From an uncultured Pseudomonadota bacterium (GTDB taxonomy: Bacteria > Myxococcota_A > Polyangia > Nannocystales > Nannocystaceae), in contig CAJXVA010000036.1 of assembly GCA_913061055.1 (NCBI GenBank), positions 1-34,620 on the forward strand: DNA of 34,620 nt. The letters run 5' to 3'. Below the pieces are notes generated by a model. That model saw nothing but the letters and a program-made list of their open reading frames with translations. It did no database searches and was not told the origin of the DNA. Shown here one piece after another: positions 24,043 through 32,945 of the stretch (positions within the stretch are counted from its first letter, which is position 1; each line of letters opens with the position of its first letter). The translations under genes and the position numbers were made by a program.

Positions 24043-24329
24043 GGCTGCTTGTTGCCTTTTAGGCGTCTGGAAAACGTGTCTACAAAAGCCCCGCAAAACC
24101 CGAGGATCGGGGCGAGGCGCGCGGAGAATGCCACAACCAACACCCAGGGGCACCCCACGGCGTCCGCGCGGCTTGCGTGGCTGCTCACGCCCGGCGGCGG
24201 GCCACGCGGATCGAGGGTGTGAGCTAGCAGGCCAGCCAGCGCCAGGACTCCGTAAACGGCACCCGGGGGGGCGTTTCGAGCGTGTGCCACCGCGCGCGAC
24301 AGTCCCGCGTACCATCGAAGACCGCGCCC
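24043..24329. other. Divergent intergenic region between fusA and the pseudokinase gene
   Basis: About 290 bp. The half next to fusA is relatively A/T-rich (24050-24105) and probably carries its promoter, but I could not settle on one pair of elements. A GC-only inverted repeat (GCGTGG at 24175-24180, CCACGC at 24202-24207) is present. No RNA gene is recognised. Alternative GTG starts for the pseudokinase fall at 24282 and 24330. Confidence 0.5.
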
Positions 24330-27140
24330 GTGACGAGCCAGGATTCATCCTCTCCGAACTCCGTCGCGCTCGTCCTGCGCGAAGTGAGCACGGCGGGTGT
24401 GGACATGATCGTGTCCAGCCGGGAGCCGGGGTCCCGAATCGGTCGGTACATTCTCGACGGACCGATCGAGGACGCGGGCGTGGGCGCCCTTTACGCAGCC
24501 CACGACAACAAGCTCGAACGGAAGGTCGCACTGCGCCTGATCCCCTCGACCCACGAGGACGGCACCCCCTACTCCCGCGCTCGGCTCCTTCGAGAGACCC
24601 GCTCGATGGCGCGTCTGAGCCATCCGAACGTCATCCAAATCTATGACGTCGGTGCAACGCGGCGCGAGCTGTTCATCGCGATGGAACTGCTCGATGGCGA
24701 ATCTGTGCGGAGCTGGATCGACCGAGCATCCCCACCGTGGTCCGACGTCCTCACGACCTTTGTCGACGCGGGCCGCGGTTTGGTCGCCGCGCACGAGGCC
24801 GGCTTCGTCCACGGCGACTTTGACAGCCGGTACGTACAACGCACCGAGACCGGGCGCGTCGTGGTGACCGACTTTGGCCTCACCCGCGCCCGCACCCGTA
24901 CCGACGGGCTGAACAACGCGGCCAGCGAGACACGTTTGGTCCGAGACGATCAGTACGCGTTTTGTGCGGCCCTATACGAGGCCCTGTTTCACGAGGATGC
25001 ACCGACCTCGGTTGGCGACCTCGAGCAGCGCCCGTCCGTTCGCGACGCCGAGGTTCCCAAGCCCATCGTGCGTGCGCTGGTCCGCGGCCTGGGCCGCGAG
25101 CACCGCTTCAACTCGATGAAAGGGCTGCTCAGCGCGCTCGAGCCACGCAGCGGACGTCGCGTGTTCGTGCTCGGCGCGGCAGCAGCGGTCTTTGTGGGCG
25201 CAGCCGGCCTCGCTTACGGGCTGGCAGGGATCGGGGACGACAGCCACTGCAGCGTCGACGCCCTTCCGTCGGATGTGAACGAGGCCGCGCGAGAGGCCGC
25301 ACTCCAAGTCCTTCGAGACTCCCCCGGTCACGGCACGGACTCGGCGGCCTGGGTCGGACGGCACCTCGACGAGTGGGCCGCGTCCTGGGCGGAAGCCTGG
25401 ACCGCCCAGTGCCGAACCGGCACCCGCGAACCATCGCCATGCCTGCTGCAATCGGCAGGTCAAACGCAGGGTTTCGTCGCAGTGCTATCGGAGGCGCCCG
25501 AAGGCACTTCCGAGCATGCGGTCACTGCCATCCTCGAACTCCCACCCCCCTCTCGCTGCACGCTCGCACCGACCGAGCCCGTCGAGACGGAACCGGACTT
25601 CGAGCGGACGTGGAATCGAGCGTGGGCCCATGTCGTCCTCGGAGTCCCCCAGACCGCGGTCGGCCCGCTGCAGGCCCTCGCCCGAGATAGTGAGCCCAAC
25701 TCCGCTGCACGCCGCCGCGTCGTCGCCCTCCTGGGACGCGCCCAAGCGTCCGCGGGCTCGCCCCAAGCCGCATCACGGTCACTTCGGGAAGTCCTCGAAG
25801 CGACCGCCCTCCCCGCTTCCCAACGGACGGAGCTCACCTTGGTGTTGGCTGGGGTCCTCGCGAACGACCTCGACCGGCCGGACCAGGCACGGTCTGTACT
25901 CGAGAGAGTCCGCCCCGCCATCGAAGCGTCACCGGACCAGACCCGGCTCCGTTCTGCCGCGCTCGAGCTCGACGCACGCCTCGCCCAGGCCAACGGCGAG
26001 ATCGAGTCGGCGCGCTCTTTGTACGATCGCGCAGAATCCGTCCTCGCCGAGCAAGGAGACGGAGAACGACTCCTCGCCGCCGCGATCGCACTGCGCCGAG
26101 GCTCCTTCGAGGTGAGCGTGGGCGACTATGCCGAGGCGATGCGGCACTTCCGTCGAGCGCAGCGCGAACGCACCGAACTCCTCGGTCTCTCCCACCCTCT
26201 TGTCGCCGAGGCTCTCGGCGAGGTCGCGGGCGCGTGGATCGGCGAAGGTGAGCTCGTCGCCGCACGGGACACGCTCGAAACGGCGGTCGCGATCTTCGAG
26301 GCGACCTATCCTCGCGACCACCCAACCATGCTTCGCACCCGCGGTCGCCTCGCGCTGCTGCTGGGCTTGACCGGCCGGGTCGAAACCAGCCTCGCCATGT
26401 TCGACGATGTGATCGCGCGGGAGATGAAACGCAGCGGCGAGAACTCGGACCCTGTCGCCAACTACCTCAGCAATCGAGCCGTGCTCTTGCTCGAAGCGGA
26501 CCGGGTCGATGATGCCAAGGCGGACCTCGACCGAGCCCTTTCGATCCGGACGGTCCTTGGAGATGACGATGCTCGGGCATCGGTGCTGGCCCAGCTCGCC
26601 AACGTCGCCATGAAGAGAGAAGACCCGCAGACCGCCGAGCGTCTGACGCGAGAGGCCCTGCAGCTTCACGAGGCGGCGCTTGGCAAAGACCACCCGATGC
26701 TCTCGCCGAGCCTCGTTGTGCTGGGCAACGCGCTGAGCCAACAACCCGGTCATGAGCGCGAGGCTCGGGCAACGTTCGAACGGGCCCTCGCGATCGTGAA
26801 CGCGACCCAGGGCGCCGAGCACTCCAACGCCGCGTTCCCCCTCGTCGGGCTCGGCCAACTCGACGCCCGGGCCGGACTCGATGACTCCGCGCGCTCCCGA
26901 CTGACGCGAGCCATCGAACTGCTGGAGTCCGCCGACTACGGGGCCGAACTGGAGATGCAGGCCCGACTCGAACTCGCCGGCATCGAATGGAAGGGTGGGC
27001 ACAAAGACTTGGGCCTGGACATCGCCCGCGCGGCCCTTGTTCTCGCGAAGAAGCGCGAGCCGGCCGCGATCCCCACCATCGAGGCCTGGCTGCGCGCGCG
27101 CGGCGGCCTGTCAGAATCCTCGGGCAAGGGCGTAGAGTGA
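24330..27140 (+). CDS. Predicted Ser/Thr pseudokinase with transmembrane segment and TPR domain
   Basis: From the GTG at 24330 the product has 936 residues; GTG 24282 and ATG 24405 are alternatives. The layout copies the kinase at 2020-5133: kinase fold (about 38-272), one membrane helix (about 278-299) and TPR-like helical repeats to the end. The catalytic motifs are degraded: the glycine loop reads E-D-A-G-V-G-A-L, the VAIK Lys is Arg 69, HRD is HGD (161-163), the catalytic-loop Lys is Asp 165 and the Asn is Tyr 168, and the activation segment is shortened with no APE. DFG (181-183), the helix-C Glu and the F-helix Asp remain. It is probably catalytically inactive and acts as a scaffold or allosteric partner, perhaps for a related active kinase. 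The next small gene starts 7 nt downstream. Confidence 0.88.
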   Translation: MTSQDSSSPNSVALVLREVSTAGVDMIVSSREPGSRIGRYILDGPIEDAGVGALYAAHDNKLERKVALRLIPSTHEDGTPYSRARLLRETRSMARLSHPNVIQIYDVGATRRELFIAMELLDGESVRSWIDRASPPWSDVLTTFVDAGRGLVAAHEAGFVHGDFDSRYVQRTETGRVVVTDFGLTRARTRTDGLNNAASETRLVRDDQYAFCAALYEALFHEDAPTSVGDLEQRPSVRDAEVPKPIVRALVRGLGREHRFNSMKGLLSALEPRSGRRVFVLGAAAAVFVGAAGLAYGLAGIGDDSHCSVDALPSDVNEAAREAALQVLRDSPGHGTDSAAWVGRHLDEWAASWAEAWTAQCRTGTREPSPCLLQSAGQTQGFVAVLSEAPEGTSEHAVTAILELPPPSRCTLAPTEPVETEPDFERTWNRAWAHVVLGVPQTAVGPLQALARDSEPNSAARRRVVALLGRAQASAGSPQAASRSLREVLEATALPASQRTELTLVLAGVLANDLDRPDQARSVLERVRPAIEASPDQTRLRSAALELDARLAQANGEIESARSLYDRAESVLAEQGDGERLLAAAIALRRGSFEVSVGDYAEAMRHFRRAQRERTELLGLSHPLVAEALGEVAGAWIGEGELVAARDTLETAVAIFEATYPRDHPTMLRTRGRLALLLGLTGRVETSLAMFDDVIAREMKRSGENSDPVANYLSNRAVLLLEADRVDDAKADLDRALSIRTVLGDDDARASVLAQLANVAMKREDPQTAERLTREALQLHEAALGKDHPMLSPSLVVLGNALSQQPGHEREARATFERALAIVNATQGAEHSNAAFPLVGLGQLDARAGLDDSARSRLTRAIELLESADYGAELEMQARLELAGIEWKGGHKDLGLDIARAALVLAKKREPAAIPTIEAWLRARGGLSESSGKGVE

Positions 27141-27147
27141 AGCGGTG

Positions 27148-27519
27148 ATGCTTGCGATGTGGGCGCCCGACGGGGCACAGGTGTCTCAGTCGCCCGATCC
27201 GGTCATGGGGTTTCCGGGCTTGCCGGGGCTCGTGCTCGGCCTGTTCGCCGCATCGCTCATCCTCATGGCGTGGCGGCGCCGAAAAGGAACCCCTGGCGTC
27301 CGCGGCTCCGCCGGGGGAGCCGCAATGGGCAACGCACTGATGGACGTCAACTCGGCCTTCATGCCGAACCACGCCAACTCGGCGGTGATCTGCATGCTCG
27401 AAGAGGAAGAGGAGCGGGACGAAGCCGGCGAGGGGCCCAAGCCATGGACCCGGCCGCCGGCCCCCATCGAGAGCCCCTACCGCGCCGAGGATGCCGACAC
27501 GAACCAGCAGCTCAACTGA
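27148..27519 (+). CDS. Small single-pass membrane protein
   Basis: The 123-residue product starts at ATG 27148 (a GTG lies one codon earlier). The N-terminus is short and Pro/Gly-rich, a hydrophobic segment (about 22-42) ends in W-R-R-R-K, and the remaining ~80 residues are acidic and hydrophilic (E-E-E-E-E-R-D-E near 85-92), ending Q-Q-L-N. By the positive-inside rule the acidic tail is cytoplasmic. It starts 7 nt after the pseudokinase stop, so the two are probably translated together, and it may interact with it in the membrane (inference). No family is recognised; a Met-rich A-M-G-N-A-L-M-D segment is unusual but unexplained. Confidence 0.65.
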   Translation: MLAMWAPDGAQVSQSPDPVMGFPGLPGLVLGLFAASLILMAWRRRKGTPGVRGSAGGAAMGNALMDVNSAFMPNHANSAVICMLEEEEERDEAGEGPKPWTRPPAPIESPYRAEDADTNQQLN

Positions 27520-27614
27520 TCGCGGTACGATCGCTGGCGTACTGCAAGGTTTGGCGACACCGCCAGGACCGAAAAGGACGAACGAGACGGCGTGTCGGAT
27601 TTCACCACGGGCTG

Positions 27615-29621
27615 CTAGAGCAGATCGAGGTAGCGGGCGAGGACGGCGTCCGCGGTGAAGCCGAACTTCTCGGCCAACACCTCCATCGGGGCCGAGGCAC
27701 CGAAGCGGTCGATGCTCTGCTGGTGGGCGGCATACCGCTCCCAGCCCATCCCGACGCCCGCTTCGATCGACAGCCGACGCGTGACCGCCTTGGGCAGCAC
27801 GCTCTCTTTGTAGGCGCCGTCCTGAGCTTCGAACGCTTCCCAGCACGGCATCGACACCACGCGGGTGCGCTTGCCTTGGGCCTGTAGCCGCCCCGCGACC
27901 TCGACCGCGAGGGAGACCTCGGAGCCTGTTGCGAGCAGGATGCCGTGCAACTCGCCTTCGCCGGTGGGCTCGAGCACCACGTACGCGCCGCGGGTGATGT
28001 CCCGGTCCGTGCCTTCGAGGATCGGCAAGCCCTGACGGGTCAGCAAGATCGCCGTGGGTCCGTCGGTCCGCTGAAGCGCCATCGTCCAAGCACCCACCGT
28101 CTCCTTGGCGTCCGCGGGGCGAACGACGTGAAGGTTGGGGATCATCCGCAGGCTCATCGTCTGCTCGACGGGCTGGTGCGTGGGACCGTCCTCGCCCAGG
28201 AAGATGCTGTCGTGCGAGTAGATGTGCACGACCGGGATCTGCTGGAGCGCCGAGAGTCGAACGGCGCCGCGCATGAAGTCGGAGAAGATGAGGAAGGTGG
28301 CGTCGAAGGGCCGCATGCCACCGTGAAGCGCCATGCCGTTCACGATGCCGCCCATGCCGTGCTCGCGAACACCGAAGTGAACGTTGCGGCCATCGCCCTG
28401 CTCGGGACTCAGCACGCCGCCCTCGGGAAACCCGACGCCGTTGCTGCCGGCGAGGTCCGCCGATCCGCCGACGAGCGAGGGGAAGCGCTCCGCCAGCGCA
28501 CCCAGGACCTTGGCACTCGCCTTGCGCGTGGCCAGCTTGGTGCCGACCTCGAACTCCGGCAGACCTTCAAAGTCGGCGGCCGTCGCCTTGCCTTCGAGCA
28601 CCGCCTCGAACTCAGCGGCCAGCTCGGCGTGCGCGGCTCGGTAGGCGACCATGCGCTCGTTCCACGCGGCATGCTGCGCAACGCCCGGAGCGATCGCGTC
28701 GGCGATCTTCGCGGGCAAACCTTCGGGCACGTGGAATGGCTCGAGCGGCCAGTCCATGCCTTTCTTGGTCGCTTCGATTTCCTCGACACCCAAGGGCGAC
28801 CCGTGCGAGCTGGACTTGCCAGCCTTCGAAGGGCTGCCGTGGCCGATCACCGTGCGGGCGCAGATCAGCGTGGGCTTGCCCGCTTCAGCGCGCGCGGCAC
28901 TCAGGGCTGCGGTGACCGAAGCTTCATCGTGGCCATCGGCCTTGAGCACCTGCCAGCCATACGCCTCGAAGCGCTTGCCAACATCCTCGGTGAACGAGAT
29001 CCCGGTGCCGCCGTCGATCGTGATCTGGTTGTCGTCGTAGAGGTAGATGAGCTTGCCGAGCTTCTGATGCCCCGCGAAGCTGGCCGCCTCCGACGCGACA
29101 CCTTCCATGAGATCGCCATCGCTGACGATGCCGTAGGTGAAGTGGTCGACGACTTCGTGGCCGGGTCGGTTGTAGCGGGTCGCGAGCCATCGCTCTGCCA
29201 CGGCCATCCCGACCCCGGTCGCGAACCCTGTACCCAACGGGCCCGTCGTGACCTCGACCCCTTCGGTGTCATGCACTTCGGGGTGGCCCGGCGTCTTCGA
29301 GCCCCACTGACGGAAGTTCTTCAGGTCGTCGAGGGTCAGCGAGTAGCCACTGAGGTGCAGCAGCGAGTACAGCAGCATCGAGCCATGACCCGCGCTGAGC
29401 ACGAAGCGATCGCGGTCTGGCCAGTTGGGATCGGCCGGGTCGTGAACCATGAACCGAGTCCACAAGGTACTGGCCATGCAGGCCGTTCCCATCGGCATTC
29501 CCGGGTGTCCCGAGTTCGCCTTCTGGACGGCGTCCATGGCGAGGCCTTTGACGGTCGAAACCATCGTGGCGTGGTCGGACGCGGAGATGTCCCGCGGGGC
29601 GAAGGCTGCACGCTGCGACAT
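27615..29621 (-). CDS. tkt: Transketolase
   Basis: The 668-residue protein transfers two-carbon units between sugar phosphates in the pentose phosphate pathway, using thiamine diphosphate and a divalent cation. Full length for the family. Motifs: [10 protein letters not shown] (36-45), [10 protein letters not shown] (76-85), the ThDP motif from S-D-G-D (167-170) to D-D-N (196-198), and the pyrimidine-domain hallmarks G-V-R-E-H-G-M and [15 protein letters not shown]. The ATG at 29621 gives the expected N-terminus. The upstream minus-strand gene ends 81 bp before it, so it may be the third gene of an operon or have its own promoter. No other pentose phosphate genes are nearby. Confidence 0.98.
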   Translation of the reverse strand: MSQRAAFAPRDISASDHATMVSTVKGLAMDAVQKANSGHPGMPMGTACMASTLWTRFMVHDPADPNWPDRDRFVLSAGHGSMLLYSLLHLSGYSLTLDDLKNFRQWGSKTPGHPEVHDTEGVEVTTGPLGTGFATGVGMAVAERWLATRYNRPGHEVVDHFTYGIVSDGDLMEGVASEAASFAGHQKLGKLIYLYDDNQITIDGGTGISFTEDVGKRFEAYGWQVLKADGHDEASVTAALSAARAEAGKPTLICARTVIGHGSPSKAGKSSSHGSPLGVEEIEATKKGMDWPLEPFHVPEGLPAKIADAIAPGVAQHAAWNERMVAYRAAHAELAAEFEAVLEGKATAADFEGLPEFEVGTKLATRKASAKVLGALAERFPSLVGGSADLAGSNGVGFPEGGVLSPEQGDGRNVHFGVREHGMGGIVNGMALHGGMRPFDATFLIFSDFMRGAVRLSALQQIPVVHIYSHDSIFLGEDGPTHQPVEQTMSLRMIPNLHVVRPADAKETVGAWTMALQRTDGPTAILLTRQGLPILEGTDRDITRGAYVVLEPTGEGELHGILLATGSEVSLAVEVAGRLQAQGKRTRVVSMPCWEAFEAQDGAYKESVLPKAVTRRLSIEAGVGMGWERYAAHQQSIDRFGASAPMEVLAEKFGFTADAVLARYLDLL

Positions 29622-29702
29622 GCCGCGGTGCGTATCACGATGGCGGACGCCCGCCGCTGCGTGTCGCGTGCGGATCCCGACGTATTGTCGCCAGGCGAGC
29701 GC

Positions 29703-30395
29703 TCAGCGGCTGCAGATGCAGATGACCGTGTTGGACGTCATGTCGTCACACGTGATGTCACCCGTAGAGGTGCAGACCGGCTTCTCGTTGAGCTGCGCAC
29801 CCAGGCACATGCCGCCAAAGGATTCGCAGAGGGTGCTGCAGGGCGTCATCGTCACGGTCACGCCAAACCGACAGCTGTCGGCTTCCTCCTCGCAGAGCAT
29901 GTAGTCGGCCGCGCCACCGTACGTCTCATCGCATGGCGCCATGGACCCGGTGCCAGACGAGCTTCCGCCGGTCGTCGGATCTCCGGTTGTCGGGTCGCCC
30001 GTGGTGGGGTCATCCGTGGTCGGAGCTCCGGTCGTGGGATCGCCGGACGAGCTGCTGCTGGTCGTCGGCTCGAGGCCGGTCGTGGGGTCGCCACTGCTTC
30101 CGGATCCTCCCGAGCTTCCAGCCGAGTCGTCGGTGTCGGTCGCCCCGCCCTCGTCGCCGAAACACATCCCGGCCAGCGAAGACGCCCGATCGTGCCACCG
30201 CTTGCCCGTGGGGCACGCGGCGTCGGGGAAGGTGCAGAAGCTGTTGGATTCACAAACGCCCCCCGCCCCCTCCGCGATGCAGTTTTCGTCGGTGGAGCAC
30301 TGGAAGTCGGAGACCGGGTTGCAGCCGGCTCCGCCAGCCGCGAGGCCGAAGCATCCCAGCCCAACCGTGACGGTGAGGATTCGAAGCAGTCGCAT
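29703..30395 (-). CDS. Cys-rich lipoprotein with GDPTTG-repeat linker
   Basis: The 230-residue product has a signal peptide (hydrophobic 7-22) ending at Cys 25 after G-G-A-G (Cys 15 less likely). An N-terminal Cys-rich module (25-78: C-x7-C-x5-C-I ... G-V-C-x5-C-T-F-P-D-x3-C) recurs in Nannocystaceae surface proteins in my recollection. A linker (about 81-152) is made largely of D-P-T-T-G units. The C-terminal module (155-230) has 11 Cys and ends I-C-I-C-S-R. Two small disulfide-rich domains on a flexible stalk at the cell surface is the likely arrangement; ligand unknown. It lies 18 bp downstream of the poly-lysine gene and 81 bp before transketolase, all on the minus strand. Confidence 0.8.
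   Translation of the reverse strand: MRLLRILTVTVGLGCFGLAAGGAGCNPVSDFQCSTDENCIAEGAGGVCESNSFCTFPDAACPTGKRWHDRASSLAGMCFGDEGGATDTDDSAGSSGGSGSSGDPTTGLEPTTSSSSSGDPTTGAPTTDDPTTGDPTTGDPTTGGSSSGTGSMAPCDETYGGAADYMLCEEEADSCRFGVTVTMTPCSTLCESFGGMCLGAQLNEKPVCTSTGDITCDDMTSNTVICICSR
29967..30092 (-). repeat. In-frame tandem repeat encoding (G)DPTTG linker
   Basis: Residues 102-143 of the lipoprotein hold five D-P-T-T-G units plus variants (E-P-T-T, A-P-T-T), encoded by degenerate 12-18-bp units rich in GTCGT/GGGTC. The repeats are imperfect at the DNA level, so slippage would be limited but could still change stalk length in frame. Confidence 0.75.
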
Positions 30396-30413
30396 GACGA
30401 TGTTGACTCGGTA

Positions 30414-31460
30414 CTAGAAGCGGCCGGAGACCGCGAGACCTTGGATACGGCCCGCAACCAGCGGAGCCACGCTCACGCTCGCGTTGCCGGATGGGCCGGC
30501 TTCTTTGCGCTTCTTGGCACCGACGATGATGAGGGGAATCCCGACCGCCAGGCCAACGACCCCGATACCCATCCCGACGTAGCTCAACGTGTTCCAGCGC
30601 TTGCCCTCTTCGTCGAGCTCGTCGATGCGTGGCTGGTTGGCGGGATCGCCCCCGAGGCCTTCGACCTCGTCTTGTGCAGACCCGGTCCGGACCAATCCAA
30701 CGACTGCGAGACTCGCGCCGCCCAAGCCGACCGCCAACGCAGCACTGCCGCCGATCAGGAAGCCGGTGCCGGGCTTGGCCTTGCCGCGCTTCTTCTTTTT
30801 CTTCTTCTTGTCCGGCTTGTCGTTGCTGGCGACAGCCTCGCCCTCGGAAGCTTGCTCAGCCTCGATTTCGGCGATCAGCTCCTCGGCCTCGGTGATCTGC
30901 GCTTCAGCCTCCGAGATCATGCCCGCGGCAGCTCCGGGATCGATGACCAGCCAGCGAGACTCCGCGGAGCCCGAGGACACGCCATCGTAGAAGTGAAGGA
31001 TGTCGAGGGCGACCGTCGTGGTCGCGATGCTGGCCTCGGCCTGCTCGATGCTGCGCTCTTTGCGGGCAGCTTCGAGGCGAAGCGCGCCGGCTTCCTGCAT
31101 GGTGACCGGGTCACCGAGGAGTTCAGCGTTCTCCTCCAGGCCGCTGGCAGCGCCATCGAGGTTGCCTGCGTCGAGATCGCTCGCGACCGAATCACGGATC
31201 GCCTGACGCTTGGCGTCGGCGGACTCCGGGGACAGTCCGGGCTCGGCTGCAGGCTTTTTCTTCTTCTTCTTTTTCTTCTTCTTTTTCTTCTTCTTGAAGA
31301 GAGCGAGCGGGACGGCCCCGGCACTCACAGACGTGGTCGTCGGCAGCGTTTGGGCGTGCGCAGTGAGAGGCGAAGCCACCAAACCCAAGCTCAGCGCCCC
31401 CGTGACCATCCCCATCGCGGCGCGTCCAAACAAGCGTTGCCGACTCGTAGTTCCGTTCAT
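30414..31460 (-). CDS. Two-pass membrane protein with a 14-residue poly-lysine tract
   Basis: I chose the ATG at 31460 because GGGAGA lies 5-6 nt upstream and the first 36 residues form a signal peptide ending A-H-A. The 348-residue product then has 14 consecutive Lys (56-69), a helical acidic region (about 75-210) resembling a short TPR/coiled-coil domain, a second Lys run (218-224), and two C-terminal membrane segments (about 231-257 and 292-314) joined by a Glu/Asp-rich loop. The last 30 residues are small and beta-prone. With the signal cleaved, the poly-Lys region would be extracytoplasmic and could bind polyanions such as lipopolysaccharide, teichoic-like polymers or DNA; that is inference. 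No family is recognised. First gene of the minus-strand run to the lipoprotein. Confidence 0.82.
   Translation of the reverse strand: MNGTTSRQRLFGRAAMGMVTGALSLGLVASPLTAHAQTLPTTTSVSAGAVPLALFKKKKKKKKKKKKKKPAAEPGLSPESADAKRQAIRDSVASDLDAGNLDGAASGLEENAELLGDPVTMQEAGALRLEAARKERSIEQAEASIATTTVALDILHFYDGVSSGSAESRWLVIDPGAAAGMISEAEAQITEAEELIAEIEAEQASEGEAVASNDKPDKKKKKKKRGKAKPGTGFLIGGSAALAVGLGGASLAVVGLVRTGSAQDEVEGLGGDPANQPRIDELDEEGKRWNTLSYVGMGIGVVGLAVGIPLIIVGAKKRKEAGPSGNASVSVAPLVAGRIQGLAVSGRF
30789..30809 (-). repeat. Second poly-lysine codon run (7 Lys)
   Basis: Seven consecutive Lys codons (six AAG, one AAA) encode residues 218-224, just before the first of the two C-terminal membrane segments. The charge may set membrane topology as well as bind polyanions. 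Confidence 0.85.
31254..31295 (-). repeat. Poly-lysine codon run (14 Lys)
   Basis: Fourteen uninterrupted Lys codons, eleven AAG and three AAA, encode residues 56-69. AAA codons are spaced so that the longest A run is five, which limits slippage. Such tracts can slow ribosomes in known systems; here the effect is unknown. Confidence 0.92.
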
Positions 31461-31619
31461 GCTGTCTCCCTGCATTCCCCTCCAGATGATGACACACCCG
31501 GGCATGGGGCTTTCGCGTTTCTTCGTGAGGGCTGAGACGTGGATTTCACTGCGTTTCGGACGCGCAAAGCGTGCGCAGGGGGATTCGCTCGGCTTCGCGC
31601 TCCGTGATAGAGCACGCCC
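31461..31619. other. Divergent intergenic region between the poly-lysine gene and asd
   Basis: These 159 bp must carry promoters for both genes. GGGAGA on the minus strand just upstream of 31460 is a good Shine-Dalgarno sequence. I see no convincing -35/-10 pair, riboswitch-like fold or lysine leader for asd. Confidence 0.45.
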
Positions 31620-32675
31620 ATGCGCATCTGTATCCTTGGTGCCACTGGCCTCGTCGGTCGCGAGTCGATCACCCTGATCCGCCGGGCGTGGCCCCAAGCG
31701 GAGATCATTGGGTTTGCCAGCCGACGAAAACAGCTAGAGCACGGCGGGGAGACGTTCGACGTGCTGGGCGCACCCGAGCTGGAGGAAGACAGCGCGCCGC
31801 GCGGGGACCTCGCCCTCGTCGCGCTCGATGACCATCACAGCAAGCGCTACGTGCCGCGGCTGATGGAGCTTGGCTACAAGGTCGTCGACAAGAGCAACAC
31901 CTATCGGATGGAAGCCGGGGTTCCGTTGGTCTCGGCAGGGGTCAACTGCGGCGTCGTCACCGAAGAGACCCAGCTCGTCGCCAACCCCAACTGCACCACC
32001 ATCCCCTTCACGATGGCGATGGCGCCTCTGGCCCACGCTTTCGGTCTGACATCGGTCGCGATCAGTTCCTACCAGGCGATCAGCGGAGCCGGCATCGGTG
32101 CACTCGATGGCTTCCTCGAGGACTCGCGCGCCGGCTATGCCGAGCCCAACCGCGTCGGAACGCAGCTCGATCCCGCCAAATACGTCGGCAACACCGTCCC
32201 GCACAACGGGAAGACGGACGACAGTGGCTTCAGCTCTGAGGAGCGCAAGCTGATGAAGGAAAGCCGGAAGATCTTGGATGCGGCCACGCTCAAGGTCAGC
32301 GCGCAGTGTTGCCGCGTCCCCGTGGCGATCGGTCACTTCATGAACGTGTGGCTCGAGCTTGGGCGAGCCGCCCCCCTCGCCGAAATCGAAGCGGCGTTGC
32401 AACAGGCCAGCACGGCACCGTTCCTGCGTGTGAACACGGGACCGGTCGGTGATGGCCTCACGGCGCTGGCGTGTGTGCATGACCGCGACCGGACACTGGC
32501 CGGCCGCCTGCGGATCGATCCGCGGGACGAGAGCGGGAGGACGGTGTGCCTCACGGTCGCCGGCGACAACCTTCGGCTCGGCGCGGCGACCAACGCGATC
32601 CGCGTCGCGAGCCGCTGGTTCCCCTCGGAGGACGCCGAGCTCCAGGCGCCCGGCAACCTTCCCGCCGCTCGGTAG
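31620..32675 (+). CDS. asd: Aspartate-semialdehyde dehydrogenase
   Basis: The 351-residue enzyme reduces aspartyl phosphate to aspartate semialdehyde with NADPH, the branch point to lysine/diaminopimelate, threonine and methionine. Motifs: N-terminal nucleotide-binding G-A-T-G-L-V-G (7-13), catalytic Cys 125 in N-P-N-C-T-T-I-P, Gln 152 in S-S-Y-Q-A-I-S-G-A-G, and Arg 232 and His 239 in C-R-V-P-V-A-I-G-H, with the Arg/His spacing seen in E. coli. Length is normal. The ATG at 31620 starts directly at the Rossmann strand M-R-I-C-I-L-G-A-T-G. No other aspartate-pathway gene is adjacent. It is followed by a structured intergenic region with a terminator that faces the other way. Confidence 0.97.
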   Translation: MRICILGATGLVGRESITLIRRAWPQAEIIGFASRRKQLEHGGETFDVLGAPELEEDSAPRGDLALVALDDHHSKRYVPRLMELGYKVVDKSNTYRMEAGVPLVSAGVNCGVVTEETQLVANPNCTTIPFTMAMAPLAHAFGLTSVAISSYQAISGAGIGALDGFLEDSRAGYAEPNRVGTQLDPAKYVGNTVPHNGKTDDSGFSSEERKLMKESRKILDAATLKVSAQCCRVPVAIGHFMNVWLELGRAAPLAEIEAALQQASTAPFLRVNTGPVGDGLTALACVHDRDRTLAGRLRIDPRDESGRTVCLTVAGDNLRLGAATNAIRVASRWFPSEDAELQAPGNLPAAR

Positions 32676-32726
32676 ATCCCCGGCCCCCAGCGCGGCTCGA
32701 GGACAGGTTTCTGAGATCCAGCGCTC

Positions 32727-32778
32727 AAAAAGGGTCGGCCCAACCGCAGCGACGCACCTCGCTACGACTGGGCCGACC
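32727..32778 (-). terminator. Intrinsic terminator on the minus strand
   Basis: GGTCGGCCCA (32733-32742) pairs perfectly with TGGGCCGACC (32769-32778). Inside, AGCGA (32748-32752) pairs with TCGCT (32759-32763) across a symmetric 5x5 internal loop. Five A on the plus strand (32727-32731) give TTTTT one base after the stem on the minus strand. On the plus strand no T run follows, so the orientation is clear. Confidence 0.75.
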
Positions 32779-32860
32779 GGCCATTTCGTGTCTTCACCCG
32801 GTGATGCCTGCAAGGAGCCGAACGAGGACGTTCGTGACCGGGCTCCAACAGGCACCACTT
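32728..32860 (-). ncRNA. Candidate small RNA ending at an orphan terminator
   Basis: On the minus strand this stretch folds into two strong structures: a nested hairpin (32801-32858) and a terminator hairpin with five T (32727-32778). No minus-strand protein gene reads into it; asd and dus flank it on the plus strand. A -35-like TTGACT lies at 32884-32879 within a local A/T-rich patch, with only a poor -10 (CAAAGT, 32862-32857), so the 5' end is uncertain (about 32850-32860). The transcript would be roughly 125-135 nt. It does not show the hallmarks of SRP RNA, tmRNA, RNase P RNA or 6S RNA that I know. A 34-codon minus-strand frame runs through it but lacks a ribosome-binding site. Confidence 0.5.
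32801..32858. other. Nested hairpin with three stacked inverted repeats
   Basis: From outside in: GTG/CAC plus TGCCTG/CAGGCA (32801-32810 and 32849-32858, one mismatch), GGAGCC/GGCTCC (32814-32819 and 32841-32846), and GAACG/CGTTC (32820-32824 and 32829-32833) with an AGGA loop. About 20 pairs with small asymmetric bulges. Most likely part of a minus-strand RNA; it could also act in the 3' region of asd. Confidence 0.7.
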
Positions 32861-32945
32861 TGCCATGATGAAAATGAAAGTCAACGGCGTTTTCACCAAA
32901 GTTCCGTTTGCGCCCGGGAGGCGCTCACGCGATGCTCCGCCGTCC

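Noticed and set aside
24111..24135. Sigma-54-like TGGCAT-N5-GCGC upstream of fusA
   Set aside because: The -12 box is poor and a sigma-54 promoter for an essential elongation factor is unlikely.
21802..24222. Very long open frame antisense to fusA
   Set aside because: High-GC codon bias leaves open mirror frames; EF-G on the other strand is unmistakable and the antisense translation resembles no family.
27552..27565. TGGCG/CGCCA hairpin between the small membrane gene and tkt
   Set aside because: Only 5 bp with no T run on either strand.
27945..31535. Nearly 1200-codon plus-strand frame antisense to transketolase and its upstream genes
   Set aside because: It spans three well-supported minus-strand genes and their gaps, and is low-complexity and Arg/Gly-rich.
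32801..32858. Hairpin region as a tRNA
   Set aside because: It ends near ACCA and has stacked stems, but lacks an anticodon arm, D-arm and a proper T-loop.
32762..32866. Minus-strand 34-codon frame as a small protein gene
   Set aside because: No ribosome-binding site, composition is Arg/His-rich, and it runs into the terminator stem; the RNA structure explains the sequence better.
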